From assembly GCF_013607485.1 (NCBI RefSeq), contig NZ_SCHP01000001.1:1-64000 (forward strand): a DNA stretch of 64,000 nucleotides, in the 5' to 3' direction. The translations under genes were made by a program, and so were the position numbers. The notes below the pieces were generated by a model. It had not been told where the DNA came from. It worked only from the letters and a program-made list of their open reading frames with translations, and searched no databases. Source of the DNA: Bombilactobacillus bombi (lineage in GTDB: Bacteria > Bacillota > Bacilli > Lactobacillales > Lactobacillaceae). Position 1 is the first letter of the stretch; each line of letters starts with the position of its first letter. This document shows positions 34,811-43,827 of the stretch, piece by piece.

Positions 34811-36625
34811 TTATAAAATAAATGATAGAGAGCGTAACTCTTCAACACTGGTGGAACTAGCAGAAATTGGATTATTTAATAAATAAACTCGATCGGTAAT
34901 CTTTTCCATTTCTGTTCTTGACTTAGAATCTAAATCTGATGTCTTTAAAAAGATAACCAATTGATCAGCCAAGTGGGATATGGAATTGAGGAGCTTATAA
35001 TCAAAGTGTTCTGCTTCTTGGTCACATGGATGCATCATAAAGAATGATCCTATTTTTTCTGATTGTGTTTCCATAAATAATAAAGTAAAAGCTAAAATAA
35101 AGGCTATATTCATTGTCAGTTGTGGGTTAATTGTGATAGTGGACTGAATTTGCGATTCTAATTTACGGATAGTTTGTTGTAGTTTTAACAAATCTTGTAA
35201 ATTCATTGTAGCTAAACTTTTTGCAGTCTGCTTTAAAAAGTTCGCTTGCTTTAACGGCACCAAAGATCGTTGTTGCTCGTATTCTCTTACTTCTTGCTTG
35301 ATAGCCGCTAACTTAGTTTGTGCTTTTTGCAATTCATTATTTTCCAAATTTAACTGCTGTGTCCACTTATTTACTTCTGCTTTAATCTCGGAAACAATAG
35401 ATTCCGAATCGGAAGTGTGCTGGTCTGCAGTAGGTTTATTCGCTAACCAATTTCGATATTCTTGGAGCGCTTGTGGCTGCTGTTTTTGAAAATAAGCGCG
35501 ATTATGGCCTACTTGAGCTAATCCGGCTTCAATTTGATTTAAAAGAGCTGTTGAATTAATATCACTGAAGGTTGACTGCAATTCTTTCACATGATTTTGT
35601 TCGGGAGAATCGTCTTGAAGATCACTGCCGCATACATAGCATGTGTTATCTTGAAGAGTTTTTTCAAAAACGGCGGGAGCAATAGTTTCACTGCTATGGT
35701 GCCGCATCTCGCTTATTTTAAAGCGGATATTGGAGTCATAAATATCAAACAACTGATTAGCCCCTAAGCGCACCCACTCTGCCATTTGGGACATTTTAGC
35801 AGCAGTTAATTGTTGCCATTGTTGCTGATAATTAGCATTGTACTTTGCATGATTATGTTTATGGGCATACTGTAATTGTAATTGCCAAGCAATCGTTAAT
35901 TGTCCTTGAGCTTGATTTTTTTTGTGTTCACTCAAAGAAATCTGCTGTTCCAATTGCTGGACTTTACGCTCTTGTTCATGTTGTTGCTGTCGCAATGAAG
36001 GTTGATTTATCCTCGTGTCATTACCGACTAGCCATTGAATTTGGTGACTAATTTTCTGAGCTAAAGTGACTGTTTCTTTACTATCATTAGCGGTAATTAA
36101 TTTTTTGATATTTTGCTGCATTTTTACATTGAGTGTTTTAGTCGAATCAGCAGCGGTTAAGGCTTGCCAACTTTCTGTATCACACCACCAAAAGTTACGA
36201 AACTCTGCTGGAAAAATTGCCTGTAGTTTTTGATTAATATCTTTTTGGGTAGTGATAACTTCTTTTTTATTAGCTGTTGTAAGTTCAAGCCAGCATTTTT
36301 GTTGAGGACTATCACTGCGGATACGCCGGATAATATCATAATGAATTCCCGCTTGTTCAAATATTAATTCTACTTTAGCAATAACTGCTAACTTGGGGTG
36401 GGCATTTAAAGCGTCCTCATTAATCAACTGCTTATTATATTTTTCTAAATTAAAATCTGCTGTCCCCAATAAAGCAAATAAAATCGCACGAAAAATATCA
36501 GTTTGGCTTTCTGGATTAGATCCTAAAATAAGAGTTACATTTTGAGACGTATTTTCCGCAAAGTGTAAACTATGCCGATCTTGAAATTGCAGAAAATTAG
36601 TCATGATTAACTGGTTTAAATGCAT
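34811..36625 (-). CDS. DndD-like SMC protein with degenerate ATPase motifs
   Basis: 604 residues from the ATG at 36625 (GAGGAGGAG upstream). The layout is that of DndD/Rad50-like proteins: N-terminal half ABC domain, coiled coil (about 205-265), CYVC zinc-hook-like motif near 330, second coiled coil (about 415-500), and C-terminal half ABC domain. VELIFEQAGIHYDIIRRI and FWWCDTESW match the DndD strands and its FFFDGE segment. Walker A reads GSNPESQTD, with Gln in place of the invariant Lys. The signature (usually LSxGE) reads INPQL. Walker B reads FFMMHPCDQEAE, with the catalytic acidic pair lost. A 604-codon frame with no breaks argues for selection as a pseudo-ATPase. Downstream partners are a 152-residue protein and Mrr. 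Confidence 0.8.
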   Translation of the reverse strand: MHLNQLIMTNFLQFQDRHSLHFAENTSQNVTLILGSNPESQTDIFRAILFALLGTADFNLEKYNKQLINEDALNAHPKLAVIAKVELIFEQAGIHYDIIRRIRSDSPQQKCWLELTTANKKEVITTQKDINQKLQAIFPAEFRNFWWCDTESWQALTAADSTKTLNVKMQQNIKKLITANDSKETVTLAQKISHQIQWLVGNDTRINQPSLRQQQHEQERKVQQLEQQISLSEHKKNQAQGQLTIAWQLQLQYAHKHNHAKYNANYQQQWQQLTAAKMSQMAEWVRLGANQLFDIYDSNIRFKISEMRHHSSETIAPAVFEKTLQDNTCYVCGSDLQDDSPEQNHVKELQSTFSDINSTALLNQIEAGLAQVGHNRAYFQKQQPQALQEYRNWLANKPTADQHTSDSESIVSEIKAEVNKWTQQLNLENNELQKAQTKLAAIKQEVREYEQQRSLVPLKQANFLKQTAKSLATMNLQDLLKLQQTIRKLESQIQSTITINPQLTMNIAFILAFTLLFMETQSEKIGSFFMMHPCDQEAEHFDYKLLNSISHLADQLVIFLKTSDLDSKSRTEMEKITDRVYLLNNPISASSTSVEELRSLSFIL

Positions 36626-36869
36626 TTTCTCCTCCTCATATCCTACAATGTCCATAATTTTTTTAAAGCTGGTTCATCCCCATGCTGGACAATAACATTA
36701 TAAATTATAGTTGCATTAACTGGCTATTGAAGATTTTCTAAAATTGAACCTGACAGACCTGGATAAATTATTTACTAAAAATAACCAGTTAAAATATCTA
36801 AAATGAATGTTTTTTAATTAGTTATGCAATTACCCACCCTCTAATCAACAATTATAATAATTTTTTTAT

Positions 36870-37148
36870 TTATGATGGTACTCCCTTAAAAATACCTTGA
36901 CCATAATTGGTCCGCATATTAATACCAAACAAATAAAAAAGTTGGGTTAAATGCTGAAAAGCTAAAATATCAGTTAAATATAACTGTCGCAGCCAATCTA
37001 AGGGCAGCCATAGTTGCTCTTTTGCAGCTGCTTGATATGTATTAATTGTTAAATTGCAATTATTCGGGATAAAACTATCTCGCCAATGTTCAACCTGTTT
37101 TTTCGACCAAAAATCGGGAAAGAATATTCCTTCTTGCAAATTGCACAC
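36870..37148 (-). CDS. Unrecognised 92-residue protein
   Basis: 92 residues from a GTG start with GAGGATGAG close upstream. Not recognised. Rich in aromatic residues (FFPDFWSKKQVEHWRDSFI; QLWLPLDWLRQLYLTDILAFQHL), no signal or membrane segment. It lies between the DpnII endonuclease (106 bp) and the DndD-like gene (214 bp) on the same strand, so it belongs to the defence island by position. It might be a remnant of a longer gene; I see no frame continuing it. The gap 36626-36869 after it shows no gene. Confidence 0.5.
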   Translation of the reverse strand: MCNLQEGIFFPDFWSKKQVEHWRDSFIPNNCNLTINTYQAAAKEQLWLPLDWLRQLYLTDILAFQHLTQLFYLFGINMRTNYGQGIFKGVPS

Positions 37149-37254
37149 CTCATCCTCAAACTTCCTAAATTGATTATATAATAGCTAAAAAGCAAGTCAA
37201 ATAAGCTTTAGAAATTACAAAAATGTCACAAAAGTTAATAATAAATAATTTTTA

Positions 37255-38199
37255 TCACAGCATCATCATCTTATTTGCAAGGATAATTTCTTCTAACATT
37301 CCACTTTTTACCATATGCAAATTTATTATTGTAGGAATCACATCAAAAGCTTCACGTAAGGGATTTTTTGCTTGATCCCATCCCGGCCCATCACTAATCC
37401 ATACAAATTTAACGTTAGACGTATCCTTTAAGCTAGTTTCATATAAACTCATAAATTCACCAGCTACTGCTTTTAATTTAGAACCTCCACTGCCATAGAA
37501 ATTAGTTTCAATTATCGTAACTGAATCTTGTTTCGTATTATAAACTGCGCCATCATACCGGCGTCCCCCTTTTTTTCCTGATTGCAACATTTCTGGAACT
37601 TTAATTCTCCAATGACTTTCAATATTTTTAGCCGTAGCTTGCGTGATAAATTCTAAATTAGAATTAAATTTAGTAATTGCTTTTAAATTTCTAGATAAAA
37701 TCAATTCATTTTGAGCACCACTGCGATTCTTGCGGCCATTGGTATCAAGTCCTACTTGAACTCCCAAAAGATAATCAACCAATGACTCTTTTAAGCCCTT
37801 ACTCAAAAAATGTAATAAACCTGTTTCTTCCATAAAATCTAAATATTGATTAAGTTTATGCAAATCCGGATGAGAAAAATCAACAGTATAAGTAGACATT
37901 TTATTGTCTTTTTCTAAAGTCAAAACGTCCATTTTTAAATCCCTGCTAGCTAATAATATTGGGATGCTTTTCAACAATTGTGGCTGTTGTTGAAATAATT
38001 TATACGCTATTTCTTTAATATTATCTTTGCCGACTAAATAATTTAAGGTATTTAGATTCAGTTCATGTTCTTGCATATTAGACATCACATTATCCCAATT
38101 TACCCAATATTTCGGTGTTCTATTAGTTATAAAACGAGTTTTTAAAAAATACGCAAATTTATCGTCATTTTTCATATGCAGATATTGGACAAGATTCAT
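37255..38199 (-). CDS. dpnII: DpnII-type GATC restriction endonuclease
   Basis: 314 residues, a little longer than Streptococcus pneumoniae DpnII. Conserved blocks include SLVDYLLGVQVGLDTNGRKNRSGAQNE near 150-175, GGRRYDGAVY and SVTIIETNFYGSGGSKLKAVAGEF near 215-245, which carries the catalytic ExN/K region of this PD-(D/E)xK-like nuclease, and VKFVWISDGPGWDQAKNPLREAFDVIP. It cuts unmethylated GATC. Its start overlaps the dpnA stop by four bases. Host DNA is protected by DpnM and DpnA upstream. Confidence 0.92.
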   Translation of the reverse strand: MNLVQYLHMKNDDKFAYFLKTRFITNRTPKYWVNWDNVMSNMQEHELNLNTLNYLVGKDNIKEIAYKLFQQQPQLLKSIPILLASRDLKMDVLTLEKDNKMSTYTVDFSHPDLHKLNQYLDFMEETGLLHFLSKGLKESLVDYLLGVQVGLDTNGRKNRSGAQNELILSRNLKAITKFNSNLEFITQATAKNIESHWRIKVPEMLQSGKKGGRRYDGAVYNTKQDSVTIIETNFYGSGGSKLKAVAGEFMSLYETSLKDTSNVKFVWISDGPGWDQAKNPLREAFDVIPTIINLHMVKSGMLEEIILANKMMML

Positions 38200-38963
38200 T
38201 TAATTTTACCTACTTTTTCATTTTTAAAATCTTGAATACGTTGTTGTGCGATTTTTAAATACTCTAAAGAATTATCAACACCAATACTTTTAATTCCCAA
38301 TATTTTACTAGCAACAATAGTAGTCCCACTGCCAACAAAAGGATCTAATATTGTCATATTTTGATTAGCACTGGCTTGAATCATTCTAATTAATATTGAA
38401 AGAGGTTTTTGGGTAGGATGTTTGCCAAACCTTTTTTCACTACGACTAATAGTTGATGTTTGCCACACATCCTTCATTTGCTTCTGGTTATTTAACTTTC
38501 TCATTAAATTGTAATTGAATACTTGCTTTCCCTGTTCTTTTTTGGCCCACAAAATAGTTTCAGTTGAATGAGTAAACATTCTTCTACCTAAATTGGGAGC
38601 AGGATTCGTTTTTTGCCAAGTAATATTATTTAGTAATTTGAAATTATATTTAGGTAACAAATATCCTAGGGTATAAATATTGTGCATTGTACCAAATAAC
38701 CATAAGGTACCATTAGCAGTTAATATTCGGTAAAATTCTTGAAGCATCAGACGATAAAAGTCTTCAGGAGATTTTGTCTGATCCCATTTACCCTTATTGA
38801 CACTAACCATTTTGCCGCCAGAATTACTGATTCCACCATTGCTTAAAAAATATGGTGGATCAACAATAATCAAATCAATTGTTTGGGAAGCTAATTTTTT
38901 TAAATAATCGAATGTATCACTATAAATTAAAGTAGCTAAATCATCCTGATAAATTGTTTTCAT
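38196..38963 (-). CDS. dpnA: DpnA-type adenine methyltransferase
   Basis: 255 residues. Motif IV DPPYFLSNGG near 36-45 and motif I DPFVGSGTTIVASKILG near 205-221, in DpnA order. Other conserved stretches are GTLWLFGTMHNIYTLG, NPAPNLGRRMFTHSTETILWAKK and FGKHPTQKPLSIL. DpnA methylates adenine in GATC, also on single strands, which protects incoming transformed plasmid DNA in S. pneumoniae. Placed 7 bp after dpnM and overlapping dpnII. Ribosome site GGTGAAG. Confidence 0.93.
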   Translation of the reverse strand: MKTIYQDDLATLIYSDTFDYLKKLASQTIDLIIVDPPYFLSNGGISNSGGKMVSVNKGKWDQTKSPEDFYRLMLQEFYRILTANGTLWLFGTMHNIYTLGYLLPKYNFKLLNNITWQKTNPAPNLGRRMFTHSTETILWAKKEQGKQVFNYNLMRKLNNQKQMKDVWQTSTISRSEKRFGKHPTQKPLSILIRMIQASANQNMTILDPFVGSGTTIVASKILGIKSIGVDNSLEYLKIAQQRIQDFKNEKVGKIK

Positions 38964-38970
38964 ACTTCAC

Positions 38971-39807
38971 CTAATAACTAGTAATAATTACTTCATTAAT
39001 CTTTCCACGTTTTTGGGCATTAGAATTAATAGCTCGTCTAGCTTGTACTATATGAATATTGGCATTCTTATATAAAGAACGTGTTAAAGCAGTATCAGAA
39101 TTACTTAACATAACCTTTACATCGCGCCGCGCAAGATCAAAGAATGTTTGGCAAAGGCGTTTTTGATCTTCTAAAGTAAAATCATCTTTAGTATACGAAG
39201 TAAAATTAGCAGTCGATGTTAAAGGAATATATGGAGGATCAAAATATACTAAATCATTTTTTTGAGCAGAAGCGACCGCTTTTTGGAAGTCACCACACAA
39301 AATTTGTATATTAGCTTGCTGAAAATAATTACTGACACGTAAAATATCGTCACGATTTACAATATTAGGGTTTTTATATTTTCCATAAGGGACATTAAAC
39401 TGTCCTTTTTTGTTTACTCGATATAAGCCATTAAAATCTACTCGCAGCATATATAACAAACGTGCCGCCCTTTGGATGGGCGTTAATTGCTGCCAAATTT
39501 CACTGCGATCCCAATTTCTCACATATAAATAGTATTCCTTAGAGTTATTATCCTGATGCTTTTGTAATTCTGCCAATAAGCTCAGCGGATGATCCTTAAT
39601 TACCCGGTAAACATTTATTAATTCCTGATTATTATCATTTATAATTGCTTTTTGGGGAGCCAAAGCTAACAATAATGCGCCACCACCAATAAATGGTTCA
39701 AAATAAGAATTAAAATCTTGAGGTAAATGCTCAATTAATTTGGACACTAGTTGTCTTTTACCTCCTACCCACTTAGTAACAGGCTTTAAATTATTTGCAA
39801 TTATCAT
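38971..39807 (-). CDS. dpnM: DpnM/Dam-type GATC adenine methyltransferase
   Basis: 278 residues from the ATG at 39807, with GGGGAT upstream; a TTG just before it is less likely. Motif I is KWVGGKRQLVSKLIEHLP with FEPFIGGGALLLAL; motif IV is DPPYIPL near 188; AARLLYMLRVDFNGLYRVNKKGQFNVPYGKYKNP is the target-recognition segment typical of Dam/DpnM. It converts GATC to Gm6ATC on duplex DNA and leads the dpnM-dpnA-dpnII operon. Divergent from a wrecked dpnA copy. Confidence 0.94.
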   Translation of the reverse strand: MIIANNLKPVTKWVGGKRQLVSKLIEHLPQDFNSYFEPFIGGGALLLALAPQKAIINDNNQELINVYRVIKDHPLSLLAELQKHQDNNSKEYYLYVRNWDRSEIWQQLTPIQRAARLLYMLRVDFNGLYRVNKKGQFNVPYGKYKNPNIVNRDDILRVSNYFQQANIQILCGDFQKAVASAQKNDLVYFDPPYIPLTSTANFTSYTKDDFTLEDQKRLCQTFFDLARRDVKVMLSNSDTALTRSLYKNANIHIVQARRAINSNAQKRGKINEVIITSY

Positions 39808-39915
39808 CAAAATCCCCTTTATTAAACTTCTAGTTAATATAATATCATCAAATATACCAAATATTTTGTTCTAAAAACTTTTTAGTAGCGTTTCTGTAAT
39901 TATTACTTTAAGCTG

Positions 39916-40540
39916 GTGATTAAATTGTATTTAAAACCTTACTATATGGATCAACATTCCACTCTTATTTTACATGATATTTTTGAATTTTTATCGCATA
40001 TGAAATCCCAAACTATGGATCTAATCTTTGCTGAGACACCTTACTTTTTAATCAATAGTGGAATCACTAATTCTGGCGGTCGAATGGTTAGCGTCAATAA
40101 AGGGAAATGGGATCATGTTAATTCTTTTGCTGAACATCATACTTTCAACTTATGTTGGATTAAATTATTCAAAAAATTTTGCCCATTCTACTGAAACTAT
40201 ATTATGGGCACGTAAAAAGACAGCCACAAAGCAGTGCTTTAATTAACAACAAATGCGTGTTCTAAATCACAATCGACCAATGACCGACGTTTGGAATGGA
40301 TCTGCTGTCACTACAGTCGAAAAACAATATGGTTACCACCCGACTCCAAAGCCAGAACATTTATTGTATAAAATTATTTTAGCTTCTACAAATCCTAATG
40401 CTTATGTTTTGGATCCCTTTATTGATTCAGGAACTACTGGCGTAGTTGCCAAAAAATTAGGAAGGAATTTTATTGGTATTGATCAAGAGAAAGAATATCT
40501 TAATTTTCAATTCCAGAGAATATTTGGTCATAAAAAGTGC
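39916..40540 (+). pseudogene. Decayed second dpnA copy
   Basis: Fragments of a DpnA protein in two frames. The first reads TLILHDIFEFLSHMKSQTMDLIFAETPYFLINSGITNSGGRMVSVNKGKWD, with the catalytic DPPY changed to ETPY. About 50 residues of the middle are deleted. Another frame then has NFAHSTETILWARKK, a TAA stop at 40244-40246, and then PMTDVWNGSAV...YGYHPTPKPEHLLYKII...LDPFIDSGTTGVVAKKLG, where the motif I glycine is changed. It is divergent from dpnM, opposite the intact dpnA. Clearly non-functional. Confidence 0.9.
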
Positions 40541-40581
40541 CTCACAAACGTTAGTATTTGTCTAACAATTATGAGGCACTT
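40535..40581 (-). terminator. Terminator of the glucosidase gene
   Basis: AAGTGCCTCA / TGAGGCACTT with inner GTTAG/CTAAC pairing; on the minus strand it is followed by TTTTTATG. It lies 80 bp beyond the glucosidase stop and inside the tail of the dpnA remnant. Confidence 0.75.
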
Positions 40582-40661
40582 CATTCCTGCAGAGTACTTA
40601 TTTTATGAAATTTTGCTTATATTTAGTGCTATGCTAATCAAATATTAAAGCAACTTACCTA

Positions 40662-42338
40662 TTAGTCTAATAAATATACCTTACTTTCATATGGACGTAA
40701 AGTCATACCCAGATCATCCTTGTAATTACTAATTAACAAATGACCCTTTAGCTCCTCGTTATACTCGCGTTGTAATTTACTATCAGTAAAATTACTAATA
40801 ACTAATAATTTTTGATTATTGTAAATTCGTTCATAAGCAAAAACTTCTTCATCTTGTGGATCTAATAAATTATAGGAACCTAAGCGGATAATTTCATATT
40901 GATGACGTAATTCAACCAATTTTTGATAATGATAAAATACAGATTCCTTATCACTTAAAGCTTGTTTTACATTGATAGTAGGATAATTATCATTCAATCG
41001 ATACCAAGGTGTCCCCTCAGTAAAACCAGCATTATTACTATCATCCCATTGCATTGGAGTTCTTGCATTGTCACGTGAAATACTTGCAAGATATTTCAAC
41101 ATAGTTTGTGAATCTGTTATAGCTTCTTTTTCTACTAAATCATGATAAATATTTAACGATTCAATGTCTTCATATTGGTCAATTGAAGTTAGATGAGCAT
41201 TTGTCATACCAATTTCTTCTCCCTCATAAATATAAGGGGTGCCTTGCATCATATGCAAAGTAGTTCCCAACATTTTTGCGGCATTTATTCGATATTTAGG
41301 ATCATCATTCGCAAAATGAGAAACTGCACGCGGTCTATCATGATTATTCCAATACAGGCTATTCCAAGCTTTACCATTTAATTTATTCTGCCATTTCGAA
41401 AGAACCTGCTTTAATTCGACTAAATTAATTGGTTCATCATTCCATTGACCAAATCGTGGATCTGGATTAGCACCCAATGAGACATGTTCAAATTGGAAAA
41501 CCATATTTAATTCTTTACGATCTAATCCAGTATAATTAATAGCATCCTCTGGAGTTACATTAGGCATTTCACCAACGGTCATAATGTCATACTTCGATAA
41601 AACTTCGCGATTCATTTCTTGTAAAAATTCATTCAAACGAGGACCATCTGCAACAGCCGCCTGAGAATTACTATATTTAGCACCAGGAACGCATGGATAA
41701 TCTGGTAGTCCTTCAGGCTTAGAAATAAAATTGATAACATCCATACGGTAACCATCAATTCCCATATCTAACCAATAACGCATTATCTCATAAACGCTTT
41801 GACGTACTTGAGGATTTTCCCAATTTAAATCTGGCTGGCCTTCAGCAAACAAATGCAAATAATACTGTTTTCTTTCTGGAACATATGTCCATGCTGAACC
41901 GCCAAACGAAGAACCCCAGTTATTAGGTTCATGCCCATTTACAGGATCTCGCCAAATATAATAATCAGAATATTTATTAGAGCGAGATTTACGGCTGGCT
42001 TTAAACCAGTCATGCTGATCTGAAGTATGATTAACAACCAAATCCATAACTAACTTCATATTTTGTTCATGCAAGGTATTTAATAGTTGTTTAAAATCTT
42101 TTAAACTACCATATTTGCTAGCAATATTCCGATAATCACTTATATCATATCCATTATCTTGATCTGGTGAATCATAAATCGGATTGAGCCAAATAACATC
42201 AACTCCCAATTTTTTTAAATACGGAATTCTATCTTTAATACCTTGAAGATCACCAATACCATCATTATTACTATCTTGAAAACTACGAGGGTATATTTGA
42301 TAAACAACTGCATTTTTCCACCAATTACTTTGTTTCAT
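40662..42338 (-). CDS. malL: GH13 alpha-glucosidase (oligo-1,6-glucosidase type)
   Basis: 558 residues, cytoplasmic. WWKNAVVYQIYPRSFQDSNNDGIGDLQGI is the usual start. DLVVNHTSDQHDWF, DGYRMDVINF (nucleophile Asp near 200), TVGEMPNVTPEDA (acid Glu near 255) and WNNHDRPRAVSHF (Asp near 330) are the four GH13 conserved regions. The family splits alpha-1,6 or alpha-1,4 glucosyl ends of isomaltose, maltose-derived oligosaccharides or sucrose. It is transcribed after the SLC45-like permease (22 bp gap) and under the LacI-type regulator, so it should work on whatever the permease brings in. Confidence 0.9.
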   Translation of the reverse strand: MKQSNWWKNAVVYQIYPRSFQDSNNDGIGDLQGIKDRIPYLKKLGVDVIWLNPIYDSPDQDNGYDISDYRNIASKYGSLKDFKQLLNTLHEQNMKLVMDLVVNHTSDQHDWFKASRKSRSNKYSDYYIWRDPVNGHEPNNWGSSFGGSAWTYVPERKQYYLHLFAEGQPDLNWENPQVRQSVYEIMRYWLDMGIDGYRMDVINFISKPEGLPDYPCVPGAKYSNSQAAVADGPRLNEFLQEMNREVLSKYDIMTVGEMPNVTPEDAINYTGLDRKELNMVFQFEHVSLGANPDPRFGQWNDEPINLVELKQVLSKWQNKLNGKAWNSLYWNNHDRPRAVSHFANDDPKYRINAAKMLGTTLHMMQGTPYIYEGEEIGMTNAHLTSIDQYEDIESLNIYHDLVEKEAITDSQTMLKYLASISRDNARTPMQWDDSNNAGFTEGTPWYRLNDNYPTINVKQALSDKESVFYHYQKLVELRHQYEIIRLGSYNLLDPQDEEVFAYERIYNNQKLLVISNFTDSKLQREYNEELKGHLLISNYKDDLGMTLRPYESKVYLLD

Positions 42339-42360
42339 AACAATTAACCTCCAAATTATT

Positions 42361-43716
42361 TTAATAATTAGAATGAATTACGTTAACTACTACAGCCCCT
42401 AATAACATAGCAATTCCACCTACAATCAACATATTAGGCATTGAATTATGCAACATTGGAAAAATAGCAAAACTTAAAAGAGATGCTATAATTTGCGGCA
42501 GACATATACCGCAATTAAACAATCCTAAATAAGCGCCTTCATTTTGCCCATTCAAAGATTCAGTAAATAATGAAAAAGCTTCCGTCTGCATAGTCAAATA
42601 GCTAATACCAATAAGAATAAAAGGTATTATAAGTAAATATTGATCATGAATAAAAGCAGTCCAGATAAATCCTATACCACCAATAACTAAACCAATTTTA
42701 AACCATAGCTTTCTTTGTGAGGGTTTTGTTTTGGATAAAACTAAAAAGCCCCAAATTACTGCTGCCAAAGATTCTACACAAGATAAAATACCGAACCAAT
42801 TGCCGGCAGCCTGATAACCAGCAGAAGACGGATCACTAGTGTGCCAAACATTTTGTGCGATTGCTCCCGTACTATAGGTCCATAAATACTGAAAAGCAAA
42901 CCAATCGAATAATTGTACCAAAGATACTTCCCAAAAAGCTCTAGGAGCAGTCTTAACTAGTTTCCATAAACTAACTTGCTTCGATAAGTCATGCTCTTTA
43001 ATATGGTGATATTTCGCATAATCAGCAGGGTTATATTCATGAACTGAAAATATTGTCCAAAATGATGTTATAAGTAAAATTGCTGCACCAATATAAAAAG
43101 TTAATTTAACTGAAAAGGGAACTTCTCCTTTTGGAGCAACATTTGCAACTCCTAATAATGTCAATACAAAAGGTAGTATAGTTGCTAAAACTCCTCCTAA
43201 ATTTGAAAACGATTGTTGCCAAGACCAGGCTAAATCTTTTTGATCTTCATTTACCATATCACCTACAATCATTTTAAAAGGCTGCATACAAACATTGGAT
43301 GAGAGATCCATAAACAATATAGTTATAGCTCCAAAAATAAGAGCTCCTAAAGATGCATATCCTAATCCAAACGAACCTACATTGGGCAAAAGAACCATGA
43401 CTAATGCAGCAATTGGAGCGCCAAATAAAAGATATGGCATCCTTCTTCCAAATTTATTCCATGTAATATCAGAATATTTTCCAACTAGCGGCTGAACGAT
43501 CATTCCCGCTAATGGTGGAAATATGAAAAAGAAACCTAACTTAGTAGGATCTGATCCAATTGTTTGAAAAATACGACCCATTTGTGAAGATTGAAGAGAA
43601 AAAGCCATATTAACGCCAAAAAAACCAAATGTCATTGCAAAAATAGTTGATAATTTTAGAGTTGGCAAATTAGCTTCATTATCCTTCAACTCTTGTCCAG
43701 AACTACTTTTATTCAT
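42361..43716 (-). CDS. malT: SLC45-like sugar permease (MalT type)
   Basis: 451 residues, twelve membrane segments. FGFFGVNMAFSLQSSQMGRIFQTIG near 30-55 and PPLAGMIVQPLVGKYSDITWNKFGRRMPYLLFGAP near 67-101 (MFS motif A variant) are characteristic of the SLC45/MalT-like sugar-proton symporters used by lactobacilli and enterococci for maltose. First gene of the glucosidase operon; ribosome site GAAAGGAAG. Paired LacI-type operators lie just upstream. Confidence 0.88.
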   Translation of the reverse strand: MNKSSSGQELKDNEANLPTLKLSTIFAMTFGFFGVNMAFSLQSSQMGRIFQTIGSDPTKLGFFFIFPPLAGMIVQPLVGKYSDITWNKFGRRMPYLLFGAPIAALVMVLLPNVGSFGLGYASLGALIFGAITILFMDLSSNVCMQPFKMIVGDMVNEDQKDLAWSWQQSFSNLGGVLATILPFVLTLLGVANVAPKGEVPFSVKLTFYIGAAILLITSFWTIFSVHEYNPADYAKYHHIKEHDLSKQVSLWKLVKTAPRAFWEVSLVQLFDWFAFQYLWTYSTGAIAQNVWHTSDPSSAGYQAAGNWFGILSCVESLAAVIWGFLVLSKTKPSQRKLWFKIGLVIGGIGFIWTAFIHDQYLLIIPFILIGISYLTMQTEAFSLFTESLNGQNEGAYLGLFNCGICLPQIIASLLSFAIFPMLHNSMPNMLIVGGIAMLLGAVVVNVIHSNY

Positions 43717-43740
43717 TCCTATCTTCCTTTCAATTCAACA

Positions 43741-43792
43741 TAGTAAACGTTTAACATAAATGATTATATCACAGAGGTTAAACGTTTACTAT
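43741..43792 (-). promoter_or_regulatory. Paired LacI-type operators and promoter of malT
   Basis: Two 15-bp sites in exact inverted orientation, TAGTAAACGTTTAAC at 43741-43755 and GTTAAACGTTTACTA at 43778-43792, each with the palindromic core TAAACGTTTA. Between them on the minus strand is an extended -10, TGATATAAT. Spacing of the centres is 37 bp, which suits a looping or cooperatively bound LacI-family regulator, namely the one encoded upstream. Confidence 0.75.
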
Positions 43793-43805
43793 CATAAATT
43801 TTAAA

Positions 43806-43823
43806 AAAAGCCTTTAGGGCTTT
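43806..43823 (-). terminator. Terminator of the LacI-type gene
   Basis: AAAGCCC-TAAA-GGCTTT on the minus strand followed by a run of T, right after the regulator's stop. Confidence 0.7.
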
Positions 43824-43827
43824 AAAA

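Noticed and set aside
33349-40540. A complete Dnd phosphorothioate system
   Set aside because: Only a DndD-like protein is present. The sulfur-transfer genes dndA and dndC, and dndB and dndE, are missing.
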